This document shows positions 17,383-25,656 of a stretch of DNA of 64,000 nt, in pieces. The stretch lies in the NCBI GenBank assembly GCA_014651175.1, contig BMWJ01000003.1, forward strand, positions 558,001-622,000, read 5' to 3'. Numbering within the stretch: the stretch's first letter is position 1; every line of letters begins with the position of its first letter. Made by a program: the position numbers and the translations under genes. The notes under the pieces were generated by a model. It was not told the origin of the DNA. It saw only the letters and a program-made list of their open reading frames with translations, and searched no databases. The stretch comes from Streptomyces clavifer (GTDB lineage: Bacteria; Actinomycetota; Actinomycetes; Streptomycetales; Streptomycetaceae).

Positions 17383-18516
17383 TCAGTCCTCCACGCCGCC
17401 CTCGCCCGCCCGGCCGAAGACGGGGGCCAGCACCAGTTGGGCGGCCCCTTCGGCGACCGGCCGGTCTCCGCCGCCCGCGACGGTGACCGGCACAGGGGCG
17501 CCGGTGCCGTCCCGCAGGGCGCGTTCCTCGATGACGGCGCGCACCCCGCCGACGTACGCGTCCTCGTCGGCGGCGACCGTACGGCCGCCGAGGACCACCC
17601 GGTCGATGTCCAGCAGCCCGACGAGGTTGGCCGCGCCCGCTCCGAGCACCCGTGCCGCCTCCGCGATGTCGCCGCGGGCGGCGGCGGCCAGGCACAGCAC
17701 CTCGATGCAGCCGCGCCCGCCGCAGCCGCACGGGGGGCCGTCCAGCTGAAGGGTCTGGTGGCCGAATTCCCCCGCGCCGGTCCGGGCTCCGCGGTGCAGG
17801 GTCCCGCCGAGGACGAGTCCGGCACCGAGGCCGGTACCCAGGTGCAGATAGGCGAAGTCGGCCTCGCCGCGCTCCCGCAGGGCGAGGCCGAGCGCGGCGG
17901 CGTTGGTGTCCTTGTCGACGACGACGGGCAGGCCGGTGGCCTCGGCGAGGACGTCCCGGAGCGGATAGCCGTCCCACTGCGGGAAGCCGGTGACCCGGTG
18001 GAGCACCCCGCTGCGGTGGTCCAGGGGGCCGGGAAGGGCGGCGCCCACGCCGAACACCCGGTGGTCCTCGGTCCGCGGGGCGGCTGCCCGTACCGTCTGG
18101 ACCGCGTGGGCCGCCGTGGCGACGACCTCGGCGGCCGGCGCCCCGAGGTCGAGCGGGGCGGTCCGGGTCGCGACCGGGGCGCCGGCGAGGTCGACGAGGA
18201 CGGCGGTCAGCTCGTCGCGGTCCAGGTGGAGCCCCACCGCGTGTCCGGCTTCCGGGACGAGGCGCAGCACCGTGCGGGGCTTGCCTCCCGTGGAGGCGAG
18301 CCGGCCGGCCTCGGTGGCGAGGCCCTCGGAGCGGAGCCGGGCGGTGATCTTGCTGACGGCCTGCGGGGTGAGTCCGGTGCGCTCCGCGAGCTCCAGCCGG
18401 CTGATCCCGTGCTCACCGGCCGCGCGGAGCAGGTCGAGCACGAGGGAGGCGTTGTGGTGGCGCAGGGCAGGCAGGTTCGCCCCGCCGCCGCTCCTGCTGT
18501 TGCTCCTGTTCACCAC
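17383..18516 (-). CDS. ROK-family transcriptional repressor
   Basis: A 377-aa regulator. Residues 20-75 hold a winged HTH (ISRLELAERTGLTPQAVSKI), followed by the ROK sugar-kinase-like fold with GAGEFGHQTL and the zinc motif CGCGGRGCIE. ROK repressors sense sugars or sugar phosphates. It is divergent from a Gfo/Idh/MocA dehydrogenase with only about 53 bp between starts, and a palindrome fills that gap. The start is a GTG (18516 or 18513) without a clear ribosome site, so a leaderless transcript is likely. It probably represses the dehydrogenase operon and itself. Confidence 0.87.
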   Translation of the reverse strand: MVNRSNSRSGGGANLPALRHHNASLVLDLLRAAGEHGISRLELAERTGLTPQAVSKITARLRSEGLATEAGRLASTGGKPRTVLRLVPEAGHAVGLHLDRDELTAVLVDLAGAPVATRTAPLDLGAPAAEVVATAAHAVQTVRAAAPRTEDHRVFGVGAALPGPLDHRSGVLHRVTGFPQWDGYPLRDVLAEATGLPVVVDKDTNAAALGLALRERGEADFAYLHLGTGLGAGLVLGGTLHRGARTGAGEFGHQTLQLDGPPCGCGGRGCIEVLCLAAAARGDIAEAARVLGAGAANLVGLLDIDRVVLGGRTVAADEDAYVGGVRAVIEERALRDGTGAPVPVTVAGGGDRPVAEGAAQLVLAPVFGRAGEGGVED

Positions 18517-18534
18517 ACCATTGTCCTCATCGCT

Positions 18535-18561
18535 TGCACTTTGGCAACAGCGTTGCTTAAG
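18535..18561. promoter_or_regulatory. Palindromic operator and divergent promoters between ROK and dehydrogenase genes
   Basis: Arms CACTTTGGCAAC (18535-18546) and GTTGCTTAAGTG (18550-18561) match at 10 of 12 positions around AGC. Rightward, TTGCAC at 18533-18538 and a TTAAGT-like -10 at about 18555 would place the start just before the ATG at 18570. Leftward, TTGCCA and, 17 bp on, ACAATG precede the GTG. Both -35 boxes fall inside the palindrome, so one bound repressor would block both. Confidence 0.7.
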
Positions 18562-18569
18562 TGGTTCGC

Positions 18570-19676
18570 ATGACTGCCAACGCTCCTCTTCGCGTCGGGC
18601 TCGTCGGCTACGGCCTGGCGGGCTCCGTCTTTCACGCCCCGCTGATCTCGGCCACCGAGGGCCTCGTCCTCGACACCGTCGTCACGTCGAACGAGGAGCG
18701 GCGGGCGCAGGCCCGCGCCGAGTTCCCCGACGTACGCTTCGCGGACTCGCCCGACGACCTCCTCGCGCGCGCGGACGAGCTGGACCTGGTCGTGATCGCC
18801 TCGCCGAACAGGACCCACGTCCCGATCGCGAAGGCCGCGCTGGAGGCCGGACTGCCGGTGGTCGTGGACAAGCCCCTCGCCGGTACGGCCGCCGGGGCAC
18901 GTGAGCTGGCCGCGCTGGCCGACGAGCGCGGGCTGCTGCTGTCGGTCTTCCAGAACCGCCGGTGGGACAACGACTTCCTGACGCTGGCCCGTCTCGTCGA
19001 GGACGGTGAGCTCGGTGACGTGCAGCGCTTCGAGTCCCGTTTCGAGCGGTGGCGTCCGGAGCTCAAGGGCGGCTGGCGCGAGTCGGGCGACCCGGAGGAG
19101 ATCGGCGGCCTGCTGTACGACCTGGGCAGCCATGTCGTCGACCAGGCGCTCACCCTGTTCGGCCCCGCGGTCCAGGTGTACGCGGAGTCCGACGTGCGCC
19201 GCCCGGGTGCGGCGGCCGACGACGACACCTTCATCGCGATCACGCACGCGAACGGGGTCCGTTCGCATCTGTACGTCAGCGCCACCACGGCCCAGCTCGG
19301 CCCGCGCTTCCGGGTGCTCGGCTCGAAGGCGGGCTATGTGAAGCACGGCCTGGACCCGCAGGAGGCAGCTCTGCGCGAGGGCGTCCGCCCCGCGGCCGGC
19401 ACCCCCTGGGGCGAGGAGCCGGAGGAGCTGTGGGGCCGCGTCGGCGCCGGCGAGTCACCGCTGACCGGCGGCGGGGACCCGGTCCGTACGCTGCCGGGCG
19501 ACTACCCCGCGTACTACGCGGCCGTGGCCGCAGCCCTGCGCGGCACCGGCGAGAACCCGGTGACGGCTCTGCAGGCCGCCGCCGCGCTGGACGTCCTGGA
19601 GGCCGCGCGCCGTTCGGCCCGCGAGGGCGTGTCCGTCACCCTTCTTCCGCACCACGACGAGGAGAAGCACGCATGA
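18570..19676 (+). CDS. Gfo/Idh/MocA family NAD(P)-dependent oxidoreductase
   Basis: A 368-aa cytoplasmic sugar/inositol-type dehydrogenase. The N-terminal Rossmann motif is VGLVGYGLAG (about residues 8-17), followed by the EKP-like VVDKPLAGT and the C-terminal substrate domain with GGLLYDLGSHVVDQA, the usual active-site region. The ATG at 18570 is chosen because the in-frame GTG at 18561 lies inside the operator palindrome. Its stop overlaps the next start (ATGA). Substrate unknown; the ROK neighbour points to a sugar or sugar-derived compound. Confidence 0.87.
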   Translation: MTANAPLRVGLVGYGLAGSVFHAPLISATEGLVLDTVVTSNEERRAQARAEFPDVRFADSPDDLLARADELDLVVIASPNRTHVPIAKAALEAGLPVVVDKPLAGTAAGARELAALADERGLLLSVFQNRRWDNDFLTLARLVEDGELGDVQRFESRFERWRPELKGGWRESGDPEEIGGLLYDLGSHVVDQALTLFGPAVQVYAESDVRRPGAAADDDTFIAITHANGVRSHLYVSATTAQLGPRFRVLGSKAGYVKHGLDPQEAALREGVRPAAGTPWGEEPEELWGRVGAGESPLTGGGDPVRTLPGDYPAYYAAVAAALRGTGENPVTALQAAAALDVLEAARRSAREGVSVTLLPHHDEEKHA

Positions 19677-20152
19677 GCTCCATCGCTCCGACCATCTCCG
19701 AGCTGATCGCACAGGAGCGGCGCCTGACGCTGCCGCGCTTCGGCTACGACGACGCGTACGCGCTGGGCGGCCTGCTGGTCGCGCTCGCCCGTGACCGGCA
19801 CGCCCCCGTCGCGATCGACATCCGGCGCGGCGCGCAGCAGCTGTTCCATGCCGCGCTGCCGGGGTCGAGCGCGGACAACGACGCCTGGATCGACCGCAAG
19901 CGCAAGGTCGTGGAGCGGTACGGCGAGAGCTCCTACCTGGTCGGCACGCGCTTCCGGGCGAAGGGCACCACCTTCGAGGAGTCCTCCCGCCTGGACCCGG
20001 ACACGTACGCGGCACACGGCGGTTCCTTCCCGATCGCGGTGGAGGGTGCGGGCGTGATCGGCTCGGTCACGGTGTCGGGTCTTCCCCAGGCGGAGGACCA
20101 CGCGCTGGTGGTCGAGGCCCTTGAGCAGTTCGCGACGCGCCGCGCCTCCTGA
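19673..20152 (+). CDS. UPF0303 / heme-degrading-domain protein (HbpS-like fold)
   Basis: A 159-aa protein matching the UPF0303 family, related to the GlcG/HbpS fold (LPRFGYDDAYALGGLLVALA; VAIDIRRGAQQLFHAALPG; a C-terminal GSVTVSGLPQAEDH). Members are annotated as heme-degrading-domain proteins, but the role of this branch is uncertain. It is translationally coupled to the dehydrogenase, suggesting a shared catabolic pathway. Confidence 0.75.
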   Translation: MSSIAPTISELIAQERRLTLPRFGYDDAYALGGLLVALARDRHAPVAIDIRRGAQQLFHAALPGSSADNDAWIDRKRKVVERYGESSYLVGTRFRAKGTTFEESSRLDPDTYAAHGGSFPIAVEGAGVIGSVTVSGLPQAEDHALVVEALEQFATRRAS

Positions 20153-20164
20153 CCGGGCTGCGGT

Positions 20165-20229
20165 GAGGAGAAGGCTCCGCCGGTTCCGGCGGAGCCTTCT
20201 CCTCGTCCCGGGGCCGAGGCCCCGGGACG
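20165..20229. terminator. Double hairpin terminator between convergent genes
   Basis: The first hairpin has 17 perfect pairs (20165-20181 with 20188-20204, loop GGTTCC). The second follows at once, with 12 perfect pairs (20204-20215 with 20218-20229) and a two-base loop. They lie between the UPF0303 stop and the stop of the repeat-protein gene at 20237. Confidence 0.8.
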
Positions 20230-20236
20230 AGGAGGG

Positions 20237-21394
20237 TCAGGCGGTGACCAGGCCCCGCACCTCCGGGTGGTCGACCTCGTCGGGCAGCCGGTGGCCCAGG
20301 GCCGTCAGCCGGGCCGCGACGTCGGCCGGGCTGCGTCCCGTCAGGCTCGCGCTGCGCAGGACGTCGCCGAGATGGACGTCGTCCTGGTACGAGCGGTCGA
20401 TCGTCTCCAGCAGCCGGATGTCCGCCTCGTCGGCGACCGCGGGCAGGTTCGCGTCCTCGTGCAGCCGGTACCCCAGCTCGGCCAGCCTCGCGGCGACCTC
20501 CGCGGGGCTCCGCCCGGTGGCGAGGGCGGCGCGCAGGATGTGCCGTACCAGCAGCCCCGCGGCCGTGTACCGGAGCAGCCAGGGCGCTCGGCCGTCGACG
20601 TTCGCGCTGAGGAGGACGAGGTCGTCGGGCTGCGGCGGCGCCGGTACCTCCGGCCGTCCGCAGCCCAGTTCGGTGAGCCGGCCGACGATGTCCTCGGGGG
20701 TGCGCCCCGTCTCCCGGGCGAGGCCGAGGATGTGCCCGGGCTCGTGGCTGCCGCGGTGGGTGAGGAGCGCCTCGTCGCCGGGCTCCGGGGTGTACGGGAG
20801 CCGGAAGCCGAGCGCGACCAGCCGCGTGGCCACGAAGTGCGGGCTGATGCTCAGGTCACGGGCGGTGTCGTGCACGTGGTGCGCCGGCACCTCGTCGCCC
20901 CAGTCGCGGCACTCCCGGTAGTTGGTGCGCTGCTCGAGGATCAGCATGACGTCGGCCGGATGGGAGGACTCGGGGAGCGGACGGCCGCCGTCTCCGCCGA
21001 GCCGGTAGCCGAGGGCGGTCAGCCGCCGTGCCACGTCGGCGGGGCCGCGTCCGGTGTGGCAGCCCACTTCGAGTACGTGGCGCAGGGGTACGGGCTCGGC
21101 GACGTCGAGCCACGGCTTCCCGTAGTCGGGCACACCCACTCTCCTGACCAGCGGGGCGTCGTCGGGCCGGACGGTGTCGGGAAGGGCGGTCCCGGCCTGC
21201 TGGATGTCTGCGTACCCCAGGGCCTCCAGCCGTGACACGAGGACGGCGGGGTCCAGTCCCAGCAGGGCCGCGGAGTGCAGCACCCGCCCGTACGGCACCT
21301 GTGTGCCGGGGTCCGGCCAGCGCAGTTCGCCCTTCCTGTCGCGACCGGAGAGCAGGAGGTCGTCCGGGTCCGGGGACTCGGGGGTGTGGGACAT
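20237..21394 (-). CDS. Protein of six winged-helix-like repeats
   Basis: A 385-aa cytoplasmic protein built almost entirely from six degenerate repeats of about 55-60 residues, each with a core like HVL-A---GR-PADVA-RL-ALGYRL (for example HILRAALATGRSPAEVAARL and DVLRSASLTGRSPADVAARL), joined by Asp-rich linkers. The pattern resembles the winged-HTH repeats that accompany Hsp90-like or STAND-type ATPases in actinobacterial conflict systems, but here no ATPase is attached. It lies 61 bp downstream of an STM4015-type LRR gene and is probably cotranscribed with it. Function unknown; an adaptor or scaffold is the simplest guess. Confidence 0.6.
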   Translation of the reverse strand: MSHTPESPDPDDLLLSGRDRKGELRWPDPGTQVPYGRVLHSAALLGLDPAVLVSRLEALGYADIQQAGTALPDTVRPDDAPLVRRVGVPDYGKPWLDVAEPVPLRHVLEVGCHTGRGPADVARRLTALGYRLGGDGGRPLPESSHPADVMLILEQRTNYRECRDWGDEVPAHHVHDTARDLSISPHFVATRLVALGFRLPYTPEPGDEALLTHRGSHEPGHILGLARETGRTPEDIVGRLTELGCGRPEVPAPPQPDDLVLLSANVDGRAPWLLRYTAAGLLVRHILRAALATGRSPAEVAARLAELGYRLHEDANLPAVADEADIRLLETIDRSYQDDVHLGDVLRSASLTGRSPADVAARLTALGHRLPDEVDHPEVRGLVTA

Positions 21395-21455
21395 GGTGCG
21401 GGTGCCTTTCGGAGACGGTGGGTGGCGGGGCGGGGCGGGAGCCCGGTGACGGCGG

Positions 21456-22424
21456 TCATTCGGAAACGGCGATGTACCGGCCGTGTTCCTGGCCCCACTC
21501 GGGGTTCCCCCCGTCGTCGACCTGCCGTGCGGTCAGGTCCACGCGCACTCCCCGCGGCTCCAGCTCCGTCCAGAGCCGCAGCATCATGGCGTGGCTGAGG
21601 AAGTGGTGGGAGAGGTCGAGCTCCCGCAGATGGGTGAGCGGCTGTCCGTGCAGCAGTGCCTCCGCGCCCTCGTCGGTGAGCATGCCCAGCGACAGGCTCA
21701 GCGAGGTGAGCCGGGGCACGACCGGTGCGGAGGCCAGCGCGGCGGCCAGCTCGTCCTGGATCGGACTGTTCTGCACTCCCAGGTGACGCAGCGCGGGCTT
21801 GCCCTTGCCGGAGAGCAGCGGGAGGAGGTCCTCGACCGTGGCGCCACCACCGTAGTGGTCGTCGCCCAGCCACAGCTCCAGGCGCTCCAGCGACGGCAGC
21901 TCGGCGGCGGCGATCTGCCGCACCGCCTCCGGGGGGAGTCCGCCGGACTCGACGCGCAGCACGCGCAGCTCGTCGTGGCCCCCCACGGGGAACCGCAGGC
22001 CTTCGCCGCCGCGCAGGGCCAGCTCCCGCAGGCCCGGGAACGCCTCCAGAAGGGGGGCGACGTCGCCCAGGTGTATGGAGGAGACCATGGCCTCCTCGTC
22101 CTCCAGGTCGCCGAGGAAGATCGCTTCGAGCCCGGTCAGCCGGGAGTTGAGGCTGATGAGCGGCTCTTCCGGGAGCCCGGCGTTGTCGTCGCCGTACCAG
22201 GGGCAGCCGAACACCAGCGCCTTGACCTTCTCCAGCTCGACCGTCTCGGCGAAGCGCGCCCAGCAGGCTTCGGCACGCTCCAGGGGGTCGGGCTCGTAGG
22301 CCATCTCGACGACCTGGAAACGCCAGGCCACGGCACCCGGATCCGGCAGGTCCGCAGGATCGGTGTACGGCGAGAAGGTATAGGTGGGCAGTCCGTGGAA
22401 ATGCGCGAGGTGGTGCACATGCAA
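21456..22424 (-). CDS. STM4015-family leucine-rich repeat protein
   Basis: A 322-aa protein. The TTG at 22424 is chosen because AGGAG lies seven bases upstream; a GTG six bases further in is possible. The N-terminus (HVHHLAHFHGLPTYTF) and a region with LVFGCPWYGDD match the STM4015 family. From about residue 120 there are leucine-rich repeats (LRELALRGGEGL, LERLELWLGDD, LRELDLSHHFLS). LRR proteins mediate protein-protein contacts; family function is unknown. The usual partners STM4011-4014 are absent and the winged-helix repeat protein takes their place. Confidence 0.75.
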   Translation of the reverse strand: MHVHHLAHFHGLPTYTFSPYTDPADLPDPGAVAWRFQVVEMAYEPDPLERAEACWARFAETVELEKVKALVFGCPWYGDDNAGLPEEPLISLNSRLTGLEAIFLGDLEDEEAMVSSIHLGDVAPLLEAFPGLRELALRGGEGLRFPVGGHDELRVLRVESGGLPPEAVRQIAAAELPSLERLELWLGDDHYGGGATVEDLLPLLSGKGKPALRHLGVQNSPIQDELAAALASAPVVPRLTSLSLSLGMLTDEGAEALLHGQPLTHLRELDLSHHFLSHAMMLRLWTELEPRGVRVDLTARQVDDGGNPEWGQEHGRYIAVSE

Positions 22425-22492
22425 GGCGGGACTCCTGACACGGCGGACCCGGAGCGGGCGTTCACCGCGTTCTATCAGGTGCCTCCGACAGG

Positions 22493-22530
22493 ACTGCCGT
22501 GCGGCGTGATTCCTTGTGCCGCACGGCAGT
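22493..22530 (-). terminator. Terminator after the FAH-family gene
   Basis: Thirteen perfect pairs (ACTGCCGTGCGGC at 22493-22505 with its complement at 22518-22530) and a 12-base loop, between the FAH stop at 22568 and the LRR gene start. Confidence 0.75.
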
Positions 22531-22567
22531 TGGGGTACGGGCGGGCGGGGCCCGGCGCACAGGCCCC

Positions 22568-23428
22568 CTACGCGTCCTTGAGCTCCTGCCGCTGCCGTCC
22601 CAGCCCTCCGACCTCCAGCTCCACGACGTCCCCGGCGCGCAGGTACGGCTTCGGCTCGGGGCGGCCCATGGCCACCCCGGCCGGCGTGCCCGTGTTGATC
22701 ACGTCGCCGGGGTAGAGCGTCATGAACCGGCTGAGGTAGCGCACGACCTCCCCCACGGGGAAGATCTGGTCGGCCGTCGTGCCGTCCTGCTTGAGCTCGC
22801 CGTTGACCCACAGCCGCAGCGGCAGCGCCTGCGGGTCGGGCACCTCGTCCGCGGTCACGAGCCACGGCCCCAGCGGGTTGAACGTCTCGCAGTTCTTGCC
22901 CTTGTCCCAGGTGCCGCCCCGCTCCAGCTGGAACTCCCGCTCGGAGACGTCGTGCGCCGTCGCGTATCCGGCGACGTGTCCGAGCGCCTCCTCGGCGGAG
23001 TCCAGGTAGCGGGCGGTGCGGCCGATGACGACGGCGAGCTCGACCTCCCAGTCGGTCTTGCGGCTGCCGCGCGGCACCAGCACGGTGTCCTCGGGGCCCA
23101 CGACCGTGTCCGGGGCCTTGAAGAACAGGATGGGCTCCTCCGGGATCGCCGCCCCGGTCTCGGCCGCGTGGTCGTGGTAGTTCAGCCCGATGCACACGAT
23201 CTTGCCGATCCGGGCGACCGGCGGCCCGATGCGCAGACCCTCCGCGTCGATCGGGGGCAGCACGTCGGGTGTCTGCGCCGCTTCCCGTACGCGGGCGAGT
23301 GCCGAGGCGTCGGCGAGCAGGTCGCCGTCGATGTCGGTGACCAGGCCCGAGAGGTCACGCAAGGTCCCGTTACGGTCAAGCAGTGCAGGGCGTTCCGCGC
23401 CCGCCGTACCGACTCGAAGCAGCTTCAA
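22568..23428 (-). CDS. Fumarylacetoacetate hydrolase (FAH) family protein
   Basis: A 286-aa cytoplasmic enzyme of the FAH fold, which includes C-C bond hydrolases, decarboxylases and isomerases of oxo-acids. Conserved elements are IVCIGLNYHDHAAE, PILFFKAPDTVVGPED, metal ligands in DWEVELAVVIGR, and NTGTPAGVAMG. The TTG at 23428 has GGGGAGATGG upstream and gives the usual family length. Substrate not predictable; it stands alone. Confidence 0.85.
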   Translation of the reverse strand: MKLLRVGTAGAERPALLDRNGTLRDLSGLVTDIDGDLLADASALARVREAAQTPDVLPPIDAEGLRIGPPVARIGKIVCIGLNYHDHAAETGAAIPEEPILFFKAPDTVVGPEDTVLVPRGSRKTDWEVELAVVIGRTARYLDSAEEALGHVAGYATAHDVSEREFQLERGGTWDKGKNCETFNPLGPWLVTADEVPDPQALPLRLWVNGELKQDGTTADQIFPVGEVVRYLSRFMTLYPGDVINTGTPAGVAMGRPEPKPYLRAGDVVELEVGGLGRQRQELKDA

Positions 23429-23774
23429 CGGTCCATCTCCCCTTGGTCGAGATCGAGCCCGTCGGTGGGTTGCGGCCAGCGAAAGGCTTGGTCGATCCTC
23501 CAAGACATCGGATCACTCTGCAAGACCCTGTTCACTTACTGGACCGGTCTCCCTCTGCGGATTCCGCCGCGCACCGGCCGACCGTCCGCCCAACGGTGCG
23601 GGATGCGAGGGACCGGTGTCCCTGCGCCCGGTCCCGGGTACGCGGTGTCACCCTCCACCCGGGTGAGGAGGAACGGTTTCTCCGGAGGCCGTTGGAGTGG
23701 TGGTACGTGTGGCGCCGCCGGAAGCCGGGGCAGCGTGGGACCGAACCCCCACCTTCTTCCAGAGGACTTCTCCC
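23429..23774. other. Intergenic region between FAH and small secreted protein genes
   Basis: About 346 bases with no supported gene. It should carry divergent promoters. The stretch 23480-23540 is the least GC-rich part; no clear operator palindrome was found. Confidence 0.45.
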
Positions 23775-24119
23775 ATGCGCCTTCGCCACCACGTCGCCGC
23801 CGCCCTCGGCGCCCTCACCCTGGTCGTCACCCTGCCCAACGCGGCCTCGGCCGCCACAGGTCAGTTCAGGTACACGTACGAGACCGGCGAGGGTTACGAG
23901 GCGGTCGGCTTCCTGAACAACCCGCGGAGCGGGGAGTGCGTCAGCCTGTCCGGCGCCGGCCTCGACGCGCTGCCGCCGGCGTACGCCCCGAAGAACCTCA
24001 CGAACGCCACGGCCACGGTCTTCCTCGCCGCCGACTGCGAGGGCGACGTCTTCTACACGCTGCGGCCCGGCGGAGGCGCCTCGGAGCGCCTGGAGGTCCG
24101 CTCCGTGGTCTTCAGCTGA
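23775..24119 (+). CDS. Small secreted protein
   Basis: A 114-aa protein with a clear signal peptide (VAAALGALTLVVTL, cleavage near ASAA). The mature part of about 86 residues has two Cys (GECVSLSG and AADCEGDV), probably one disulfide, and is otherwise Gly/Ala-rich. It resembles small secreted proteins of unknown function common in Streptomyces. The ATG at 23775 is preferred over upstream in-frame starts because it begins the signal peptide. Confidence 0.6.
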   Translation: MRLRHHVAAALGALTLVVTLPNAASAATGQFRYTYETGEGYEAVGFLNNPRSGECVSLSGAGLDALPPAYAPKNLTNATATVFLAADCEGDVFYTLRPGGGASERLEVRSVVFS

Positions 24120-24226
24120 TCGGCCCCGGGGCGGACGGCCGGGCGTGAGCCCTCCCGGACGTCCGCCCCGGGACACCGCGTCCGCCCTCGGGTCGGGCCG
24201 GTCGGTCCTCTTTCCGCTTACGGACG

Positions 24227-24284
24227 GCCTCGGCCCGGTCCGGCGGAGACCCCGCTCGCCTCGGCCCGGTCCGGCGGAGACCCC
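24227..24284. repeat. Two direct 27-base repeats
   Basis: A 27-base sequence starting GCCTCGGCCCGG occurs exactly at 24227-24253 and 24258-24284 (period 31) between the small secreted protein gene and the yidC paralogue. The rest of 24120-24397 holds no gene. Confidence 0.8.
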
Positions 24285-24397
24285 GGGTCCGGGAGTTCCT
24301 GTTCGCGGGAGACCCGGGAGCCGCCCGCGAGTGGCTCCCGGGCCCCCGCTTGCGCAGCCCCTGCCGGGCATAAGCCGTGCCCCGTCGGCGGCCCGCC

Positions 24398-25168
24398 TCA
24401 GAGCGCGGGCGCCGGGGCGGCGTCCACGACCGGGGTGTCCCGGTAGAGGTACGCCCGCTCGATCGCGGTCCAGGTGGTGCTGGTGACGATGTAGAGCGCG
24501 GCGGCCAGCGGCACGAAGGCCACGGAGAAGAGCGTGAGGAAGGACATCAGCGGCATGACCTTCGTCATCGCCCCCATGCCGGGCATCGGCTGTCCGTCCG
24601 GGCCGGCCGCCGGGGTCACCGGATTCGCCGCCATCTGACGCTTCGTGCGGCCGTAGTTGAACGTGGCGACGGCGGTGACGATCACGAAGAGCGCCAGGTA
24701 GACGAGCCCCTGCGCACCGAGGGGCCCGCCGTCCGCGAGCGCGTTGTGCCAGCGCTCTCCGAGCGGGGCGGTGAACAGCTCGTGGCCGAGGAGCGAGTTG
24801 GGTTCGCCGCCGATCCGCTGGCTGGAGAAGAGGTGGTAGAGCAGGAAGAAGGCCGGCATCTGCAGCAGGCTGGGCAGGCAGCCGGAGAGCGGCGAGACCT
24901 TCTCCGCGGCGTGCAGCTCCATGAGCGCCTTCTGCATCCGCTCGGGGTTCTTGGCGTGCTTCTTGCGGAGCGCGGTGATCTGCGGCTGGAGCTTGGTCCG
25001 GGCCTTCTGGCCGCGCGCCGCCGCCCGCGACAGGGGGTGCACGGCGAGCCGTACGAGGGCGGTGAACAGGACGATCGCGGCGGCCGTGGACGCGGTCTGG
25101 AAGAACGGCTGGAGCAGATCGGCCAGTGAGCCGACCAGGCTCGCGAAGGCGGACATGAAAGCGGACAT
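24398..25168 (-). CDS. YidC/Oxa1-type membrane insertase (paralogue)
   Basis: A 256-aa inner-membrane protein with the Oxa1 core: a membrane segment after LLQPFF, a cytoplasmic hairpin (KARTKLQPQITALRKKH), SPLSGCLPSLLQMPAFFLLY, and final segments around VMPLMSFLTLFSVAFVPLAA. It is shorter than the housekeeping YidC and lies away from the dnaA-rnpA-yidC cluster, so it is probably an additional copy. It may insert a subset of membrane proteins. A DUF6412 gene lies just upstream. Confidence 0.83.
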   Translation of the reverse strand: MSAFMSAFASLVGSLADLLQPFFQTASTAAAIVLFTALVRLAVHPLSRAAARGQKARTKLQPQITALRKKHAKNPERMQKALMELHAAEKVSPLSGCLPSLLQMPAFFLLYHLFSSQRIGGEPNSLLGHELFTAPLGERWHNALADGGPLGAQGLVYLALFVIVTAVATFNYGRTKRQMAANPVTPAAGPDGQPMPGMGAMTKVMPLMSFLTLFSVAFVPLAAALYIVTSTTWTAIERAYLYRDTPVVDAAPAPAL

Positions 25169-25256
25169 GGGTGAGCCCTCCGGGGGTCTCGTCGTGCCGG
25201 GGTGAGTGGAACTCGGCAGGACGACCCGCGCGGGGAGTACGGAGAGGTGCTGGTCC

Positions 25257-25598
25257 CTACGCGGCCGTCAGGAGGGCGTGTCCGGGCGCTCGGGGCCTGG
25301 TGCGCCCCCTGGCGTCGGGATCGCGTTGAGGCAGGAACGCGGTGCGCTTCTCGCGGTCGCGCATGGCGGTGCGCACCCGGGTGCGGGGCACCGGGGCCGC
25401 GCAGCGGGCGCTGATGACGGAGCAGACGAGGAGCGCGGATCCGGCGGCCGCGGTGGCCGCGAGGGCGACGGCGGCGGAGAGGCTGCCACCCTCGGCGAGC
25501 AGGACCTCGGTGAGGAACAGGACGAGGAACGCGGCGGGGCGGAGCACGGGCCGGAGCAGCTGGGCGACCCCGCGGCGTACACGGCCGGTGTCGCTCAT
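25257..25598 (-). CDS. DUF6412-type small membrane protein
   Basis: A 113-aa protein with two hydrophobic segments (LRPAAFLVLFLTEVLLAE and ALAATAAAGSALLVCSVISA) and a basic C-terminal tail. It matches the DUF6412 pattern often found next to YidC paralogues in Streptomyces. GGGAGG lies six bases before the ATG. It is 88 bp upstream of the yidC-like gene and likely in one operon, possibly as a helper or client. Confidence 0.65.
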   Translation of the reverse strand: MSDTGRVRRGVAQLLRPVLRPAAFLVLFLTEVLLAEGGSLSAAVALAATAAAGSALLVCSVISARCAAPVPRTRVRTAMRDREKRTAFLPQRDPDARGRTRPRAPGHALLTAA

Positions 25599-25656
25599 CG
25601 GTGCCTCCCCTCCGTGCCGTGCGGCGCGTGCGCGCCCGTGATGTGTCCTTCAGCCG

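Noticed and set aside
16138..18573. 811-residue plus-strand frame opposite the LAxTG and ROK genes
   Set aside because: It mirrors two well-supported minus-strand genes and is low-complexity; typical antisense shadow in high-GC DNA.
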